From Cytobacillus oceanisediminis (lineage in GTDB: Bacteria > Bacillota > Bacilli > Bacillales > Cytobacillaceae), in assembly GCF_004366035.1 (NCBI RefSeq), contig NZ_SOEE01000006.1:248001-312000 (forward strand): 64,000 bases of DNA, in the 5' to 3' direction. Numbering within the stretch: the stretch's first letter is position 1; each line of letters starts with the position of its first letter. Shown here piece by piece: positions 1 through 7,781 of this stretch. Below the pieces are notes generated by a model that did not search any database, was not told the DNA's origin, and saw only the letters and a program-made list of their open reading frames with translations. Made by a program: the position numbers and the translations under genes.

Positions 1-234
1 TGGGGAAAAGGGTATGGTACAGAGGCAGCCAGAGCAGTTATTAAATATGGATTCGAAGAGCTGAATCATAACCGGATTTATGCCCTTGCTTTTACAGACA
101 ATCCTGGATCATGGAGGATTATGGAGAAGTCAGGAATGAAGCATGAAGGAACTTTGCGCCAGCATGCGATGAAAGATGGCAGGCCTGTAGACCTGACTTA
201 TTATGCGATTTTACGGGAGGAATATATAGGGTAA
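1..234 (+). CDS. GNAT family N-acetyltransferase, C-terminal part
   Basis: The reading frame is open from the first base and ends at TAA 232-234, giving 77 residues; the start lies outside the window. It begins with WGKGYGTEAA, the acetyl-CoA pyrophosphate-binding loop of GNAT enzymes (Q/R-x-x-G-x-G/A). It continues with NPGSWRIMEKSGMKHEG, the typical end of the RimJ/RimL-type fold, where an Asn and aromatic residues precede the EKSGF-like strand. Family membership is clear. The acceptor (ribosomal protein, small molecule or antibiotic) cannot be told from this fragment. Confidence 0.85.
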   Translation, partial: WGKGYGTEAARAVIKYGFEELNHNRIYALAFTDNPGSWRIMEKSGMKHEGTLRQHAMKDGRPVDLTYYAILREEYIG

Positions 235-306
235 GGTTCAGCCATTTGAATCCCGATCCGCATTATGTTTCAATGGAAGCAAATCATTTTTTTTATGGAG
301 GTCCAT

Positions 307-588
307 GTGAGGATCATTGCTTCCCATCCTTTTATAACAGTCAGCCGGAAGATCGACTGGAATCAGCAGCAATACATTGAAAAGGAACTTTATCTTCATT
401 TATTTGAGGATCACATTCTTTCCCCAACTGATAAATTTCTCATTGATGAAGTTTGGGATATGTCATACAGATCTTCCAATTGCGAAATTGGTTTTCTCTA
501 TCTTCATACCAATCGGGGACTATTCTCTTTTCAAGTAAAGTCTGAGCCAAACCAGTTTATAAATCTTTATAGAGATCTGAAAAAGTAA
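307..588 (+). CDS. Uncharacterised small cytosolic protein (possibly YhcU/DUF5365-like)
   Basis: The frame is open from 265, but a GGAGGT ribosome site at 297-302 points to the GTG at 307, giving 93 residues; the ATG at 295 is the alternative. No signal peptide or membrane segment is visible. The central part (KIDWNQQQYIEKELYLHL, then KFLIDEVWDMSYRSS) recalls from memory the Bacillus YhcU family, but I could not verify this. It is a single gene closed by a strong bidirectional terminator. Confidence 0.6.
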   Translation: MRIIASHPFITVSRKIDWNQQQYIEKELYLHLFEDHILSPTDKFLIDEVWDMSYRSSNCEIGFLYLHTNRGLFSFQVKSEPNQFINLYRDLKK

Positions 589-628
589 CAAAGCCGGAAT
601 TGTCATATACAACAATTCCGGCTTTGTT
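587..628. terminator. Bidirectional intrinsic terminator
   Basis: Perfect 17-bp inverted repeat (arms 587-603 and 612-628, core GCCGGAATTGT) with an 8-nt loop. It lies between the converging genes ending at 588 and 630. Confidence 0.9.
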
Positions 629-629
629 A

Positions 630-971
630 TTAAGCCTGTTCGGTCAGGCGTATAAGCATATGGGCCAGCTTATGCTTTTCTTCATCATTGCCAGCCTTCC
701 ATAATTCTTTCAGAAGCTGTTCCTCGCGATTTTTTGGCTCTACATTTTCAGCCAGGTAGCCAGCTACTTTTTCCGCTGTAACCGCAAGCTGTTCCTCATT
801 TAAACCCAGCTTTTTGCCCAGCTCGATTCTTTCAGCCAGATAGCTTTTAAATTCATCGAAACTGCTTAAAATATCTTCGGCTCTTTCATTTGACATCCTG
901 TCCATTGCATTCTTGATATTTTTTGTATCCAATTCACCATCTTGTTTGATTACATGATCCTGTTCATTCAT
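630..971 (-). CDS. DUF3243 family protein (YmfJ-like)
   Basis: Encodes 113 residues. The ATG at 971 is preceded by GGAGGT at 7-nt spacing, so the longer frame to 986 is not used. Residues from about 37 onward (FDEFKSYLAERIELGKKLG, then EKVAGYLAE and NREEQLLKELW) match the DUF3243 consensus as I know it from Bacillus YmfJ. It is a soluble, charged, helical protein with no known activity. The N-terminal extension of about 30 residues is longer than usual for the family. It is the last gene on its strand, downstream of tatC. Confidence 0.82.
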   Translation of the reverse strand: MNEQDHVIKQDGELDTKNIKNAMDRMSNERAEDILSSFDEFKSYLAERIELGKKLGLNEEQLAVTAEKVAGYLAENVEPKNREEQLLKELWKAGNDEEKHKLAHMLIRLTEQA

Positions 972-1035
972 TTTACAGACCTCCAAAAGAACGTTTTCTT
1001 ATTAAATATCCTTTTGAGGGCGAACCTAAACTTGT

Positions 1036-1764
1036 TTAAATCTCGCTGGATGGAGATTCCTGACCAGTTTTCAGTTTCTTGAATTTTAATTTTGACATAA
1101 TAACGCCAATTTCATATAGCCCGATAAGGGGCACAAGGACAAGAATCTGTGAAAATAAATCAGGAGGTGTAATTAGAGCTGATACAACAGCCATGATCAA
1201 GTATGCGTATTTCCGCATTGAGCTGAGCATGGCCGGGGTGACAATGCCAATTGTTGTCAGAAACAATAACAGCAAAGGCACTTCAAACAGAAAACCAAAA
1301 GGAATGGTCGACATCAGCAGGAAAGAAAAATACTCCCTGGCAGTGATCATCATTGCAAAATGTGATTCACCCAATAGCATTAAAAACTGATAAATAGCAG
1401 GGAATATAATAAAAAAGCCGAAGCAAAGGCCGCCGATAAAGCTGAAGAGAATAGCCGGAAAAAATATCAATGATACTTTGCTTTCTTTTTCCGTTAATGC
1501 AGGCTTCACAAATAGCCAGACCTGATAAGAAATAAAAGGAAGCGAAAGCCCAAGGCTGATGCTTCCTGCAATTCCCGTGTACAGCTTAATCACATCCAGC
1601 GGTCCAAGCATGACAAGTTCATGATCATTCACGAGCATGGGTATCAGCCTGTTGATGAAAAACAGACAAAGGGCAAAGCTGGCTAAAAAGAAAATCAGTG
1701 ATCGAATCAGCACTTTTCTCAGATCTATTAAATGCTCTACAAGGGTTTGTTCATCCGTTTTCAA
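1036..1764 (-). CDS. tatC: Sec-independent protein translocase TatC
   Basis: TatC is the membrane receptor of the twin-arginine translocase that recognises RR signal peptides and works with TatA. The 242-residue product has the diagnostic N-terminal EHLIDLRKVLI (cytoplasmic E-x-L-x-E/D-L-R motif) and about six hydrophobic segments with YQVWLFVKPALTEKE in the first cytoplasmic loop. The start is TTG at 1764, behind AGGAGGG at 6 nt. It lies 14 bp after tatA, so the two form a TatAC pair. The two-protein type (no TatB) is usual in Bacillaceae. A Tat substrate is encoded just upstream on the same strand. Confidence 0.95.
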   Translation of the reverse strand: MKTDEQTLVEHLIDLRKVLIRSLIFFLASFALCLFFINRLIPMLVNDHELVMLGPLDVIKLYTGIAGSISLGLSLPFISYQVWLFVKPALTEKESKVSLIFFPAILFSFIGGLCFGFFIIFPAIYQFLMLLGESHFAMMITAREYFSFLLMSTIPFGFLFEVPLLLLFLTTIGIVTPAMLSSMRKYAYLIMAVVSALITPPDLFSQILVLVPLIGLYEIGVIMSKLKFKKLKTGQESPSSEI

Positions 1765-1778
1765 TTTAAACCCTCCTA

Positions 1779-1997
1779 TTAAAGCGGTTTATCCTTCCGG
1801 TCAGCCGTTTCGATTGAACGTGTTTTTGAATCGGCTTCCTCATCGTCACTCATAATTTCTCTGGCTGATTTCTTGAATTCTGATAAGGTCCTTCCAAAGG
1901 CAGACCCGATTTCCGGAAGCTTTTTTGGCCCAAAGATTATTAAGGTAATAACGAGGATGATAATTAATCCGGGAATTCCGATATTTGAAAGCCCCAT
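1779..1997 (-). CDS. tatA: Twin-arginine translocase subunit TatA
   Basis: TatA forms the protein-conducting part of the Tat translocase. The 72-residue product has one N-terminal membrane helix (residues 7-22, [14 protein letters not shown]), the [10 protein letters not shown] hinge, the amphipathic [18 protein letters not shown] helix and a charged tail. ATG 1997 has AGGAG at 8 nt; GTG 2006 is an upstream alternative. It is followed closely by tatC and preceded, across a dispersed repeat, by a GMC oxidoreductase and its Tat-signal partner on the same strand. Confidence 0.96.
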   Translation of the reverse strand: MGLSNIGIPGLIIILVITLIIFGPKKLPEIGSAFGRTLSEFKKSAREIMSDDEEADSKTRSIETADRKDKPL

Positions 1998-2047
1998 GAT
2001 GTTCACTCCTTTTTGTGGATTTTTTAAGCATGTGAGTAAGTATTAAA

Positions 2048-2181
2048 TTGAACTTCGAGACCTGTCTAGCTCCACAAGGAACGCTTCGACAGGTTTGTCA
2101 TCGCACGACTAAAAGCGGTAGCTTTTAGGAGGAGCGCCTGCCCCCCTCGAGGTCGGGGCTGGGCAAGGCGCTTCCGCTTTT
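2048..2181 (-). repeat. Dispersed repeat family A, copy 1
   Basis: One of six related elements in the window. On the plus strand one end reads CTGTCTAGCTCC, an internal part reads CCCCCTCGAGGTC, and the other end reads GGCAAGGCGCTTCCGCTTTT. The last end sits 6 bp from the stop codon of the GMC oxidoreductase, so read in the gene direction the element starts directly after the gene. It contains no coding capacity I trust. Confidence 0.8.
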
Positions 2182-2187
2182 CCTTTC

Positions 2188-3897
2188 TTATGCAAGCAGG
2201 CCGCCTTCTTTGCTGTATTTGATGATTCCTTCAGCAGCACGGTAGGCGAGTGCACCAACTGTTCCTGTCGGATTATAACCTCCGTTGTGAGGGAAAGCGG
2301 ATGCACCAATGACAAATACATTTTCCGCATCCCACATCTGCAGATAGTTGTTTACAGCTGATGTTTCGGGCTCCGCCCCCATGATCACGCCGCCGGTATT
2401 GTGTGTTGTCTGATAAGGGACGATGTCATAGTGCTCCAGCTGCTGCCGGTCGTTAATTTTTGCCGGTCCCATCTCCTGCATGATTTTGTCTGTAATTTTT
2501 CCAACATAGTTATAAAGATTCTTATCCTGCTCGGTAAAATCATATGTCAGACGAAGCAGCGGCAGCCCGTAAGCATCTTTATAAGAAGGATCCAGGTCCA
2601 TATAATTGTGCTGCACAGGCATGGAAGCTCCCTGTGTCCCAATGCTTAAAGCCCTTGTGAAGTACTTAATGGAATTCTCCTTGAACTTGCTGCCCCATTT
2701 CGGTGTATCAGTCGGAACCATATTATATTGAATCGGACGGTATCCAGATTGGTTGAGGGAAATGGAACCGCCATGGATAAAGCCAAGATCCGAGTGATCA
2801 AAATTGTCTCCATTGTAATCGTCCACCGTTGCACCAAGAGCACCGGCACCCATGAATGTATTAAATTGTTCTTCATCAAAAAATCCAGCTGACCCGGGAA
2901 GTATCTGGTAGCAATAATTCTTTCCGATAACCCCTGATCCTGTATCAGGATTGTATGGACGCCCCAGTTTGGATGTCAGCAGCAGGCGGGTGTTATTCAT
3001 GACATAGCTTGTCAGGATAACCATTTCTGCCGGCTGGATGAATTCTTCCTTGGTTTGCACATCCACATAGCGCACTCCTGTTGCTTTTTTGCCGTCGTGA
3101 ATAATTTCTGTTACATTTGCAAAGTTGCGGATATCCACATTTCCAGTTTCTTTGGCAAACGGGATGACGGCAACGGTTGGATCTGCCTTGGCTCCATATT
3201 CACAGCCAAAACGTTCACAAAAAGCACAGTACTGACAAGGAGCCAGCTTAGCGCCATATTGGTTTTCATAAGCCTGGCTCATATTGCCGGATGGCATATG
3301 GTAAGGTTTCATACCCAATGATTTCGCGGCCTCTTTAAATCGCGCTGTAATGGGTGTTTCCTTCATTGGAGGATTTGGGAACGGATTCGCTCTCTTTGGC
3401 CCTAGCTCACCTTCTTCACCGCCAATTCCTGCTGCTTTCTCAAATTCATAGAAATAAGGCTCCAATTCATCGTATGTAATGCCCCAATCCTGAACTTGAA
3501 GACCCTTAATCTTTGCTTCTCCATATTTTTTAACCGTCTGGGATTTAATTTCAAAGTCATAAGGCAAAAAGCGGAAAGTATGTCCATTCCAGTGGACACC
3601 GGATCCTCCTAACCCTTCACCAAGCAAAAAGGAACCAAGCTGGCGCATTGGAAGAGCTCTTTCCTTCCCCTGGTTGCGGAAGGTAATCGTTTCTTTTGAA
3701 AGATCCTGCATTAATTCATAGCGGATTCCATAGCGAAGTTCATCATGGACAACATAGTAGTCCTTGACGCCGCGCTCTTTTCCCCGCTCCAGGCCGACCA
3801 CTTTTAATCCCTGTTTCCCTAGTTCAGCCGCAATGATTCCGCCGGCCCATCCAACTCCTACAATGACTGCATCTGTTTTTGGCAATGTTTTAGCCAT
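2188..3897 (-). CDS. GMC family FAD-dependent oxidoreductase (sugar/alcohol dehydrogenase catalytic subunit)
   Basis: This 569-residue flavoprotein probably oxidises a sugar, polyol or alcohol and passes electrons to the membrane chain. It has an N-terminal Rossmann FAD site (VIVGVGWAGGIIAAEL, then GLERG) and an NTGGVIMG plus HNGGYNPTGTVGALAYRAAEGI C-terminus typical of GMC oxidases. Residues around 222-234 hold four cysteines (C-x2-C-x2-C-x4-C), comparable with the Fe-S cysteines of FAD glucose dehydrogenases. The ATG at 3897 fits AAGGA spacing better than the GTG at 3906. It has no signal of its own and follows the Tat-signal subunit gene by 26 bp, so it is probably exported by hitch-hiking. 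The substrate is unknown. Confidence 0.88.
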   Translation of the reverse strand: MAKTLPKTDAVIVGVGWAGGIIAAELGKQGLKVVGLERGKERGVKDYYVVHDELRYGIRYELMQDLSKETITFRNQGKERALPMRQLGSFLLGEGLGGSGVHWNGHTFRFLPYDFEIKSQTVKKYGEAKIKGLQVQDWGITYDELEPYFYEFEKAAGIGGEEGELGPKRANPFPNPPMKETPITARFKEAAKSLGMKPYHMPSGNMSQAYENQYGAKLAPCQYCAFCERFGCEYGAKADPTVAVIPFAKETGNVDIRNFANVTEIIHDGKKATGVRYVDVQTKEEFIQPAEMVILTSYVMNNTRLLLTSKLGRPYNPDTGSGVIGKNYCYQILPGSAGFFDEEQFNTFMGAGALGATVDDYNGDNFDHSDLGFIHGGSISLNQSGYRPIQYNMVPTDTPKWGSKFKENSIKYFTRALSIGTQGASMPVQHNYMDLDPSYKDAYGLPLLRLTYDFTEQDKNLYNYVGKITDKIMQEMGPAKINDRQQLEHYDIVPYQTTHNTGGVIMGAEPETSAVNNYLQMWDAENVFVIGASAFPHNGGYNPTGTVGALAYRAAEGIIKYSKEGGLLA

Positions 3898-3923
3898 TTT
3901 TACCACTTCCTTAAGAGATAGTA

Positions 3924-4688
3924 CTATTTCGTATACGAATGAAGGCTATTTGGTTCAATTTTCACAAATTTTTCAGACTCAATTTGATTGATATAGCTCA
4001 TCTGATGGCCAGGAAAGTCCTTCATTTTCCAGCCTTCCATATTCTTGTTTCCGGCATAGGCAGGATCTGCGTAGACGCCTTCAATAGTTGCTGCCCGGAG
4101 AATATTAAAGAATGTCCTGGAGGTAACACCCCGAAGCTCTACTTTATCCTCCTCAAAGGCAGTAAGGATTTCATCCTGCTGTTCGCCCTCCAGTTCAGCA
4201 AAAGGCTTATTGAACTTATCGTTGCTGTATGTCTGCAGGGCAACAAGGCCGACATCAAAGACTTCATGCCGTTTTAAAGGGGATTGGTAACCCTGAAAGT
4301 TTGAACCTGGGAAGAATGGGCCCTGCATATATTCCCTTGTATTGTTTCCCCATGAACCTGCAAGCTGGTGGTCGATAAAAAATGGAACATCCAAATCATT
4401 AGCGCCAGGGCCATTTTCATCCTTTGGATAAATTCTCTCAACGGCCGCTTGAAGGATTCCGAATATCTCGGGGTTTGTGAAATATAAAGGTGACTGCTGA
4501 TAGGCAACCTGATTATGCCCGTTGGTATGAGCATTCTCTTCCGTTGCTGTACCGTCTTTATTCATGTTTGCACCAATTAAGCCGCCAAGAATGCCGCCTC
4601 CTACCAAACCGCCGGCAACTAACCCGGAATTGCGGATGAATCTCCTCCGGGACATGGTTGATTCTTGTTTTTGTTCATGTTCAGACAT
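3924..4688 (-). CDS. Gluconate 2-dehydrogenase subunit 3 family protein with Tat signal
   Basis: Encodes 254 residues. Residues 12-41 form a twin-arginine signal: MSRRRFIRNSG followed by a glycine-rich hydrophobic stretch. The rest matches the small (gamma) subunit of membrane FAD dehydrogenases (FTNPEIFGILQAAVERIYP, then DHQLAGSWG and TFFNILRAATIEGVYADPAYAGN), which is needed for maturation and Tat export of the catalytic subunit. The start is ATG 4688 behind AAAGGAGGT. It is the first gene of a probable operon with the GMC oxidoreductase; tatA-tatC follow on the same strand. No cytochrome subunit gene is adjacent, so the electron acceptor is unclear. Confidence 0.9.
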   Translation of the reverse strand: MSEHEQKQESTMSRRRFIRNSGLVAGGLVGGGILGGLIGANMNKDGTATEENAHTNGHNQVAYQQSPLYFTNPEIFGILQAAVERIYPKDENGPGANDLDVPFFIDHQLAGSWGNNTREYMQGPFFPGSNFQGYQSPLKRHEVFDVGLVALQTYSNDKFNKPFAELEGEQQDEILTAFEEDKVELRGVTSRTFFNILRAATIEGVYADPAYAGNKNMEGWKMKDFPGHQMSYINQIESEKFVKIEPNSLHSYTK

Positions 4689-4810
4689 TTATCTAGAAAC
4701 CTCCTTTTATTTGCCATTATGGTGAAAAAAATACATGTCTAAACAATGATTAGGAATTTTTTTAGGAGATAGGGAGAAAAGAAGAGGGGTTTTAGAGGAT
4801 TATAGGCATT

Positions 4811-4846
4811 AAAAAAGATGCAAACCGATTGGTCTGCACCTTTTTT
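4811..4846. terminator. Intrinsic terminator (either strand)
   Basis: An A6 tract, a 16-nt-arm stem with two mismatches around loop GATT, then a T6 tract. On the minus strand it would end the transcript that starts upstream of 5040. Confidence 0.7.
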
Positions 4847-5045
4847 AAGTCCGATGACGGACAACCTGAGGATTATGATTTGCATAGGGCCGAACCGATT
4901 TTAAATATATCGGTTATAGACGAGAGTGCCTTTCGAACGCTCTGCAAACCCTCCTTGGTTTCTTGCAATGCCAATGACGAACCTTGAAGTCGCTGTTGCG
5001 CTTTTCATCGTCAACCAGTCCCTTCTGTTTTGTTATTGGCCTTGC
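4811..5045 (-). ncRNA. Candidate structured RNA or small-gene transcript in a 470-bp intergenic region
   Basis: The gap 4689-5158 holds no convincing large gene. Read on the minus strand it gives a series of local hairpins: TGACGA/TCGTCA, GCAA..ACC/GGGTTTGC, AGAG/CTCT, ACCGAT/ATCGGT and TCCG/CGGA. It ends in a terminator-like stem at 4811-4846 with a T run. A 35-codon frame beginning MKSATATSRF also lies on this strand (ATG about 5003, weak AAGGGA site), so a small protein is possible instead. I do not recognise a known RNA family. Confidence 0.4.
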
Positions 5046-5158
5046 ATTATTTGTTTACCACGAGAAAATGACTTAAAACCTATTTCTTAAAAATGAAGTT
5101 CTTTTTCTATTCAGTTTTATCCCTTATGGATAAAATAAAAGAAAGGAAGTGAAACGTA

Positions 5159-5884
5159 ATGAATACGAAGAAAGAAATCCGTGAGTACATATGGAATTTT
5201 CTTGAGGAGAACAAGCTTGGCCGCTTTCCGTTTCCTTTGAAAAATAGAATCCCTAATTTCAAAGGAGCTGAAAAAGCTGCTGCATTTGTTTTTACTATGC
5301 CTGAGTATAAAGAGGCTAAGGTAATTAAGGTTAATCCTGATTCTCCGCAGCTGCCGGTCCGCGCACAAATTTTGAAGGATGGAAAGACATTGCTGGTTCC
5401 AACTCCAAGGCTTAGAGCAGGATTTATTATGGTAAAGCCGGAATGGGTGCCAGCCGGAGAGGAGCGAAAAGCAGTGAGTCTTAAGCATATCCACTCATAT
5501 GGTAAAGAAGTTCCTCTCAGAGAATTGCCGAAAATTGATTTATTTTTTGCCGGATCAGTGGGTCTTCATCGGGATGGACGGCGTGTCGGAAAAGGGGAGG
5601 GCTATGCCGACCGTGAATATGCCATCATCAGAGAGCTGGGAAATCCTGAAATTCCTGTGATTGGAACAGTCAACAGCGCCCAGGTTACAGAGGCTGATAT
5701 CCCTAGGGACCCATTTGATTTGACTGTCGACTGGATTGCAACCGAAAAGGAACTGATCAGAACAAATACGCCATATCCAAAGCCGGACGGCATTCAATGG
5801 GATCTTGTAACCGAGGAGGAAATGGAAGAGATGCCGGTTTTGCGTGAAATATGGGAGATCACAAAAGGAAAGGCAGCCAAGTAA
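5159..5884 (+). CDS. 5-formyltetrahydrofolate cyclo-ligase family protein
   Basis: The family converts 5-formyl-THF to 5,10-methenyl-THF using ATP. The 241-residue product is longer than the usual ~190-residue enzyme and resembles the MTHFS-domain (COG0212) branch. Diagnostic pieces are GRRVGKGEGYADREYAIIREL (the G-x-G-x-G-Y-x-D-R folate/ATP site, residues about 142-162) and the preceding KIDLFFAGSVGLHRDG. The start is ATG 5159 behind AAAGGAAG. It may be a paralogue with another substrate, because the N-terminus lacks the canonical basic loop. It converges with the selenoprotein gene; the stop codons are only 11 bp apart. Confidence 0.75.
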   Translation: MNTKKEIREYIWNFLEENKLGRFPFPLKNRIPNFKGAEKAAAFVFTMPEYKEAKVIKVNPDSPQLPVRAQILKDGKTLLVPTPRLRAGFIMVKPEWVPAGEERKAVSLKHIHSYGKEVPLRELPKIDLFFAGSVGLHRDGRRVGKGEGYADREYAIIRELGNPEIPVIGTVNSAQVTEADIPRDPFDLTVDWIATEKELIRTNTPYPKPDGIQWDLVTEEEMEEMPVLREIWEITKGKAAK

Positions 5885-5895
5885 TTGACTGCCTT

Positions 5896-6450
5896 TTAAG
5901 CGTTCACTTCATCCATTTTCATTAAAACATCACCAATCTTTGCGTGATTTTCAGGGGATTCATCAATATGCTTCCATAATATCTTTCCCTGAGGCGAGAA
6001 AAGCCATGTCCCGCCCTGAATGTAGACATCCTGGGTTTTCATGGATTTCATGACAAACTCCTTCTGTTTTTCATTATCAGGGACAAACCCTTTCACTTGG
6101 CCGGTTATAAATCCAAATGCTGCTTTTGAAAGAAGCTTCCATTTTGGCATGGTTTTATGTCCCATTCCTCTATAAGCTTCCCGGGAAGGATCACCGAGGA
6201 TTGGAAAAGGGAACGGGCCGAATTGCTGAAGAAATTGATTGATGAATGTTCCTTTGGAAGGAGCAATGACAATGACTTGAAAACCTCTGGAATCCAATTC
6301 ACTAATGCGCTCGCGCAACTGCGCAAGATATTCTCTGCACACCGGTCAGCCAAGATGGCGGACGAAAACAGCCATTGTATATTGGCCATTAATGGCCTGT
6401 TCGAGCGTAATATTTTTATCAGGATTCTGGGTTTCTAAAATATAATTCAT
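5896..6450 (-). CDS. Putative selenocysteine-containing PRXL2-like (AhpC/TSA) redoxin, in-frame TGA at codon 35
   Basis: Translating from ATG 6450 gives MNYILETQNPDK, then VFVRHLG-TGA-PVCREYLAQL and a full thioredoxin-fold protein to TAA 5896, 184 residues with TGA read as Sec. The TGA (6348-6346) replaces the first Cys of the C-x-x-C redox motif (U35-P-V-C38). That motif in peroxiredoxin-like PRXL2/FAM213 proteins is GC-x-x-CRE. Codons on both sides are in the same frame and conserved in character, including VIVIAPSKGTF, FPILGDPSREAYRGMG and QGGTWLFSPQGKILWKH. A stem-loop of SECIS geometry follows the TGA. A plain nonsense pseudogene is the alternative. The role is inferred to be thiol/peroxide redox. 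Confidence 0.85.
6310..6348 (-). promoter_or_regulatory. Putative bacterial SECIS element of the PRXL2-like gene
   Basis: The TGA occupies 6348-6346. Eighteen nucleotides later a 7-bp stem (CTTGCGC / GCGCGAG, one T-G wobble) closes the loop AGTT at 6320-6317. The loop begins 25 nt after the TGA with G as its second base. Published rules for bacterial SECIS ask for a 16-37 nt distance and a G in the first two loop positions. Seen by eye; no folding program was run. Confidence 0.7.
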
Positions 6451-6531
6451 TATTTTCCCGCCTTTCGGATTTACTCCTGATCTTACCTAATTCTTTTGAA
6501 GGAATAAAGAATTGCGGCTTGCACATAAAAA

Positions 6532-6553
6532 AACAGGAGTTCGCACTCCTGTT
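6532..6553 (-). terminator. Terminator of the Bax-inhibitor-like gene
   Basis: AACAGGAGT (6532-6540) pairs with ACTCCTGTT (6545-6553) around TCGC and is followed on the minus strand by a T7 run. It overlaps the stop codon of the 6553-7194 gene. Confidence 0.85.
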
Positions 6554-7194
6554 TAGTCCCTGCTCCCCAAAATTCCAAAAATGCGAAGAATATTAATGAA
6601 CAGGTTGATAAAATCAAGGTATAGGTTAAGAGCCATCAAAGGCACTTCTTCCGGTGATACTCCATAATGCTTCATGCGGTTAAAGTCGAATAGCACATAT
6701 CCGCTGAATACAAGCACTCCGATGAAGGAAAACGCCAGCATAGCATTAGAGCTTAACGGCCAGAAGATGCTGAAAATTGAGATCGCAATAAGGGCAAGCA
6801 ATGCTGCCATCAGCATGCCGCGAAGGAAAGATAAATCCCGCTTGGTTGTCGTAGCGTAAACTGCCAAACCTGTGAATACAACCGTTGTCGCTGCAAGTGC
6901 GACCAGCACGGGATTCGGGCCAATGGCAGCCAGGTAATGGGCAACAATCGGATAGGTGGTCATCCCTGAAATAAATGTAAATACATACAGGAATGGATAC
7001 CCAATGGCCTTTTTGCGGCGAAGCAGGAAAGCGAAAAGCAGCATTCCCAGTTCAAGAATCATGAGCGGCAAAAACAGGGCTGGAGGGATGAAAACACCCG
7101 CCATTGTTCCGATAAAAGCAATCCCCAATGATAAGGCAAACGCCCGTAAGACAGAAGGCAAATAACTGTTATTTGCAGTATGCTGTACATACAT
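6553..7194 (-). CDS. Bax inhibitor-1/YccA family membrane protein
   Basis: The 213-residue protein is almost wholly hydrophobic, with about seven predicted membrane segments. It ends with MALNLYLDFINLFINILRIFG, the signature end of the BI-1/YccA family, and has FDFNRMKHYG before the last helix. B. subtilis YetJ, the best-studied relative, is a pH-dependent calcium leak channel; whether this protein has that activity is inference. The D/N-rich gate residues (DFNRM; LYLDF) are present. The start is ATG 7194 with GAGGAG about 10 nt upstream. It follows mscL on the same strand after 69 bp, so both may serve membrane homeostasis. Confidence 0.9.
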   Translation of the reverse strand: MYVQHTANNSYLPSVLRAFALSLGIAFIGTMAGVFIPPALFLPLMILELGMLLFAFLLRRKKAIGYPFLYVFTFISGMTTYPIVAHYLAAIGPNPVLVALAATTVVFTGLAVYATTTKRDLSFLRGMLMAALLALIAISIFSIFWPLSSNAMLAFSFIGVLVFSGYVLFDFNRMKHYGVSPEEVPLMALNLYLDFINLFINILRIFGILGSRD

Positions 7195-7263
7195 TTTTTC
7201 ATTTCTCCTCTAAAATCATTTGTATATGTATATACGTCAGAACTATTGTTTAAGTTTCATTAT

Positions 7264-7635
7264 TTATTTTGTTTTTAAAAGGTCTCTTATTTCCGTTAAA
7301 AGCTCAATGTTTTTATCCACAGCTGGTGCAGGCTTTGCTTCTTCTTTCTTTTTAAAACGATTGTTGATAATCCTGATAAAGACGAAAATCGAGAATGCAA
7401 CAATGAAGAAATCAACCACATTCTGTATGAATAGACCGTATTTGACTTCAGCGCTTCCAACCTTTACCATCAGATCCCTAAAGTCAACTCCGCCCATCAG
7501 CAATCCTACAAGCGGCATAATGATATCATCTACAAGAGAAGATACAATCTTTCCGAAGGCAGCTCCGATAACAACTCCGACAGCCAAATCAAGCACATTT
7601 CCCTTTAGGGCAAATTTTTTAAACTCATTCCACAT
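7264..7635 (-). CDS. mscL: Large-conductance mechanosensitive channel MscL
   Basis: MscL opens under membrane tension during hypo-osmotic shock and releases solutes. The 123-residue length is typical. TM1 is preceded by [24 protein letters not shown], the conserved N-terminal amphipathic helix and pore-lining glycine/alanine helix. [10 protein letters not shown] follows, then TM2 ([19 protein letters not shown]) and a charged C-terminal bundle ([14 protein letters not shown]). All family hallmarks are intact. It stands alone upstream of the BI-1-like gene on the minus strand. Confidence 0.97.
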   Translation of the reverse strand: MWNEFKKFALKGNVLDLAVGVVIGAAFGKIVSSLVDDIIMPLVGLLMGGVDFRDLMVKVGSAEVKYGLFIQNVVDFFIVAFSIFVFIRIINNRFKKKEEAKPAPAVDKNIELLTEIRDLLKTK

Positions 7636-7781
7636 AACATGTCACCTTTCTTAGAAAATTACCGTAATTATACTATGTAGATTAATTGATAACCAGATAA
7701 AGAAGCCCCTATTGACAGAAACATGCTTTTTCTCTATAGTAACAATGACAATTATATTTCGAATATTCCCGTGTGAGCGGG

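Noticed and set aside
4811-5045. SAM-I riboswitch (a GGGACTGG..GATGAAA likeness on the minus strand)
   Set aside because: The closing P1 stem and the other core motifs are not found, and no methionine-pathway gene lies downstream.
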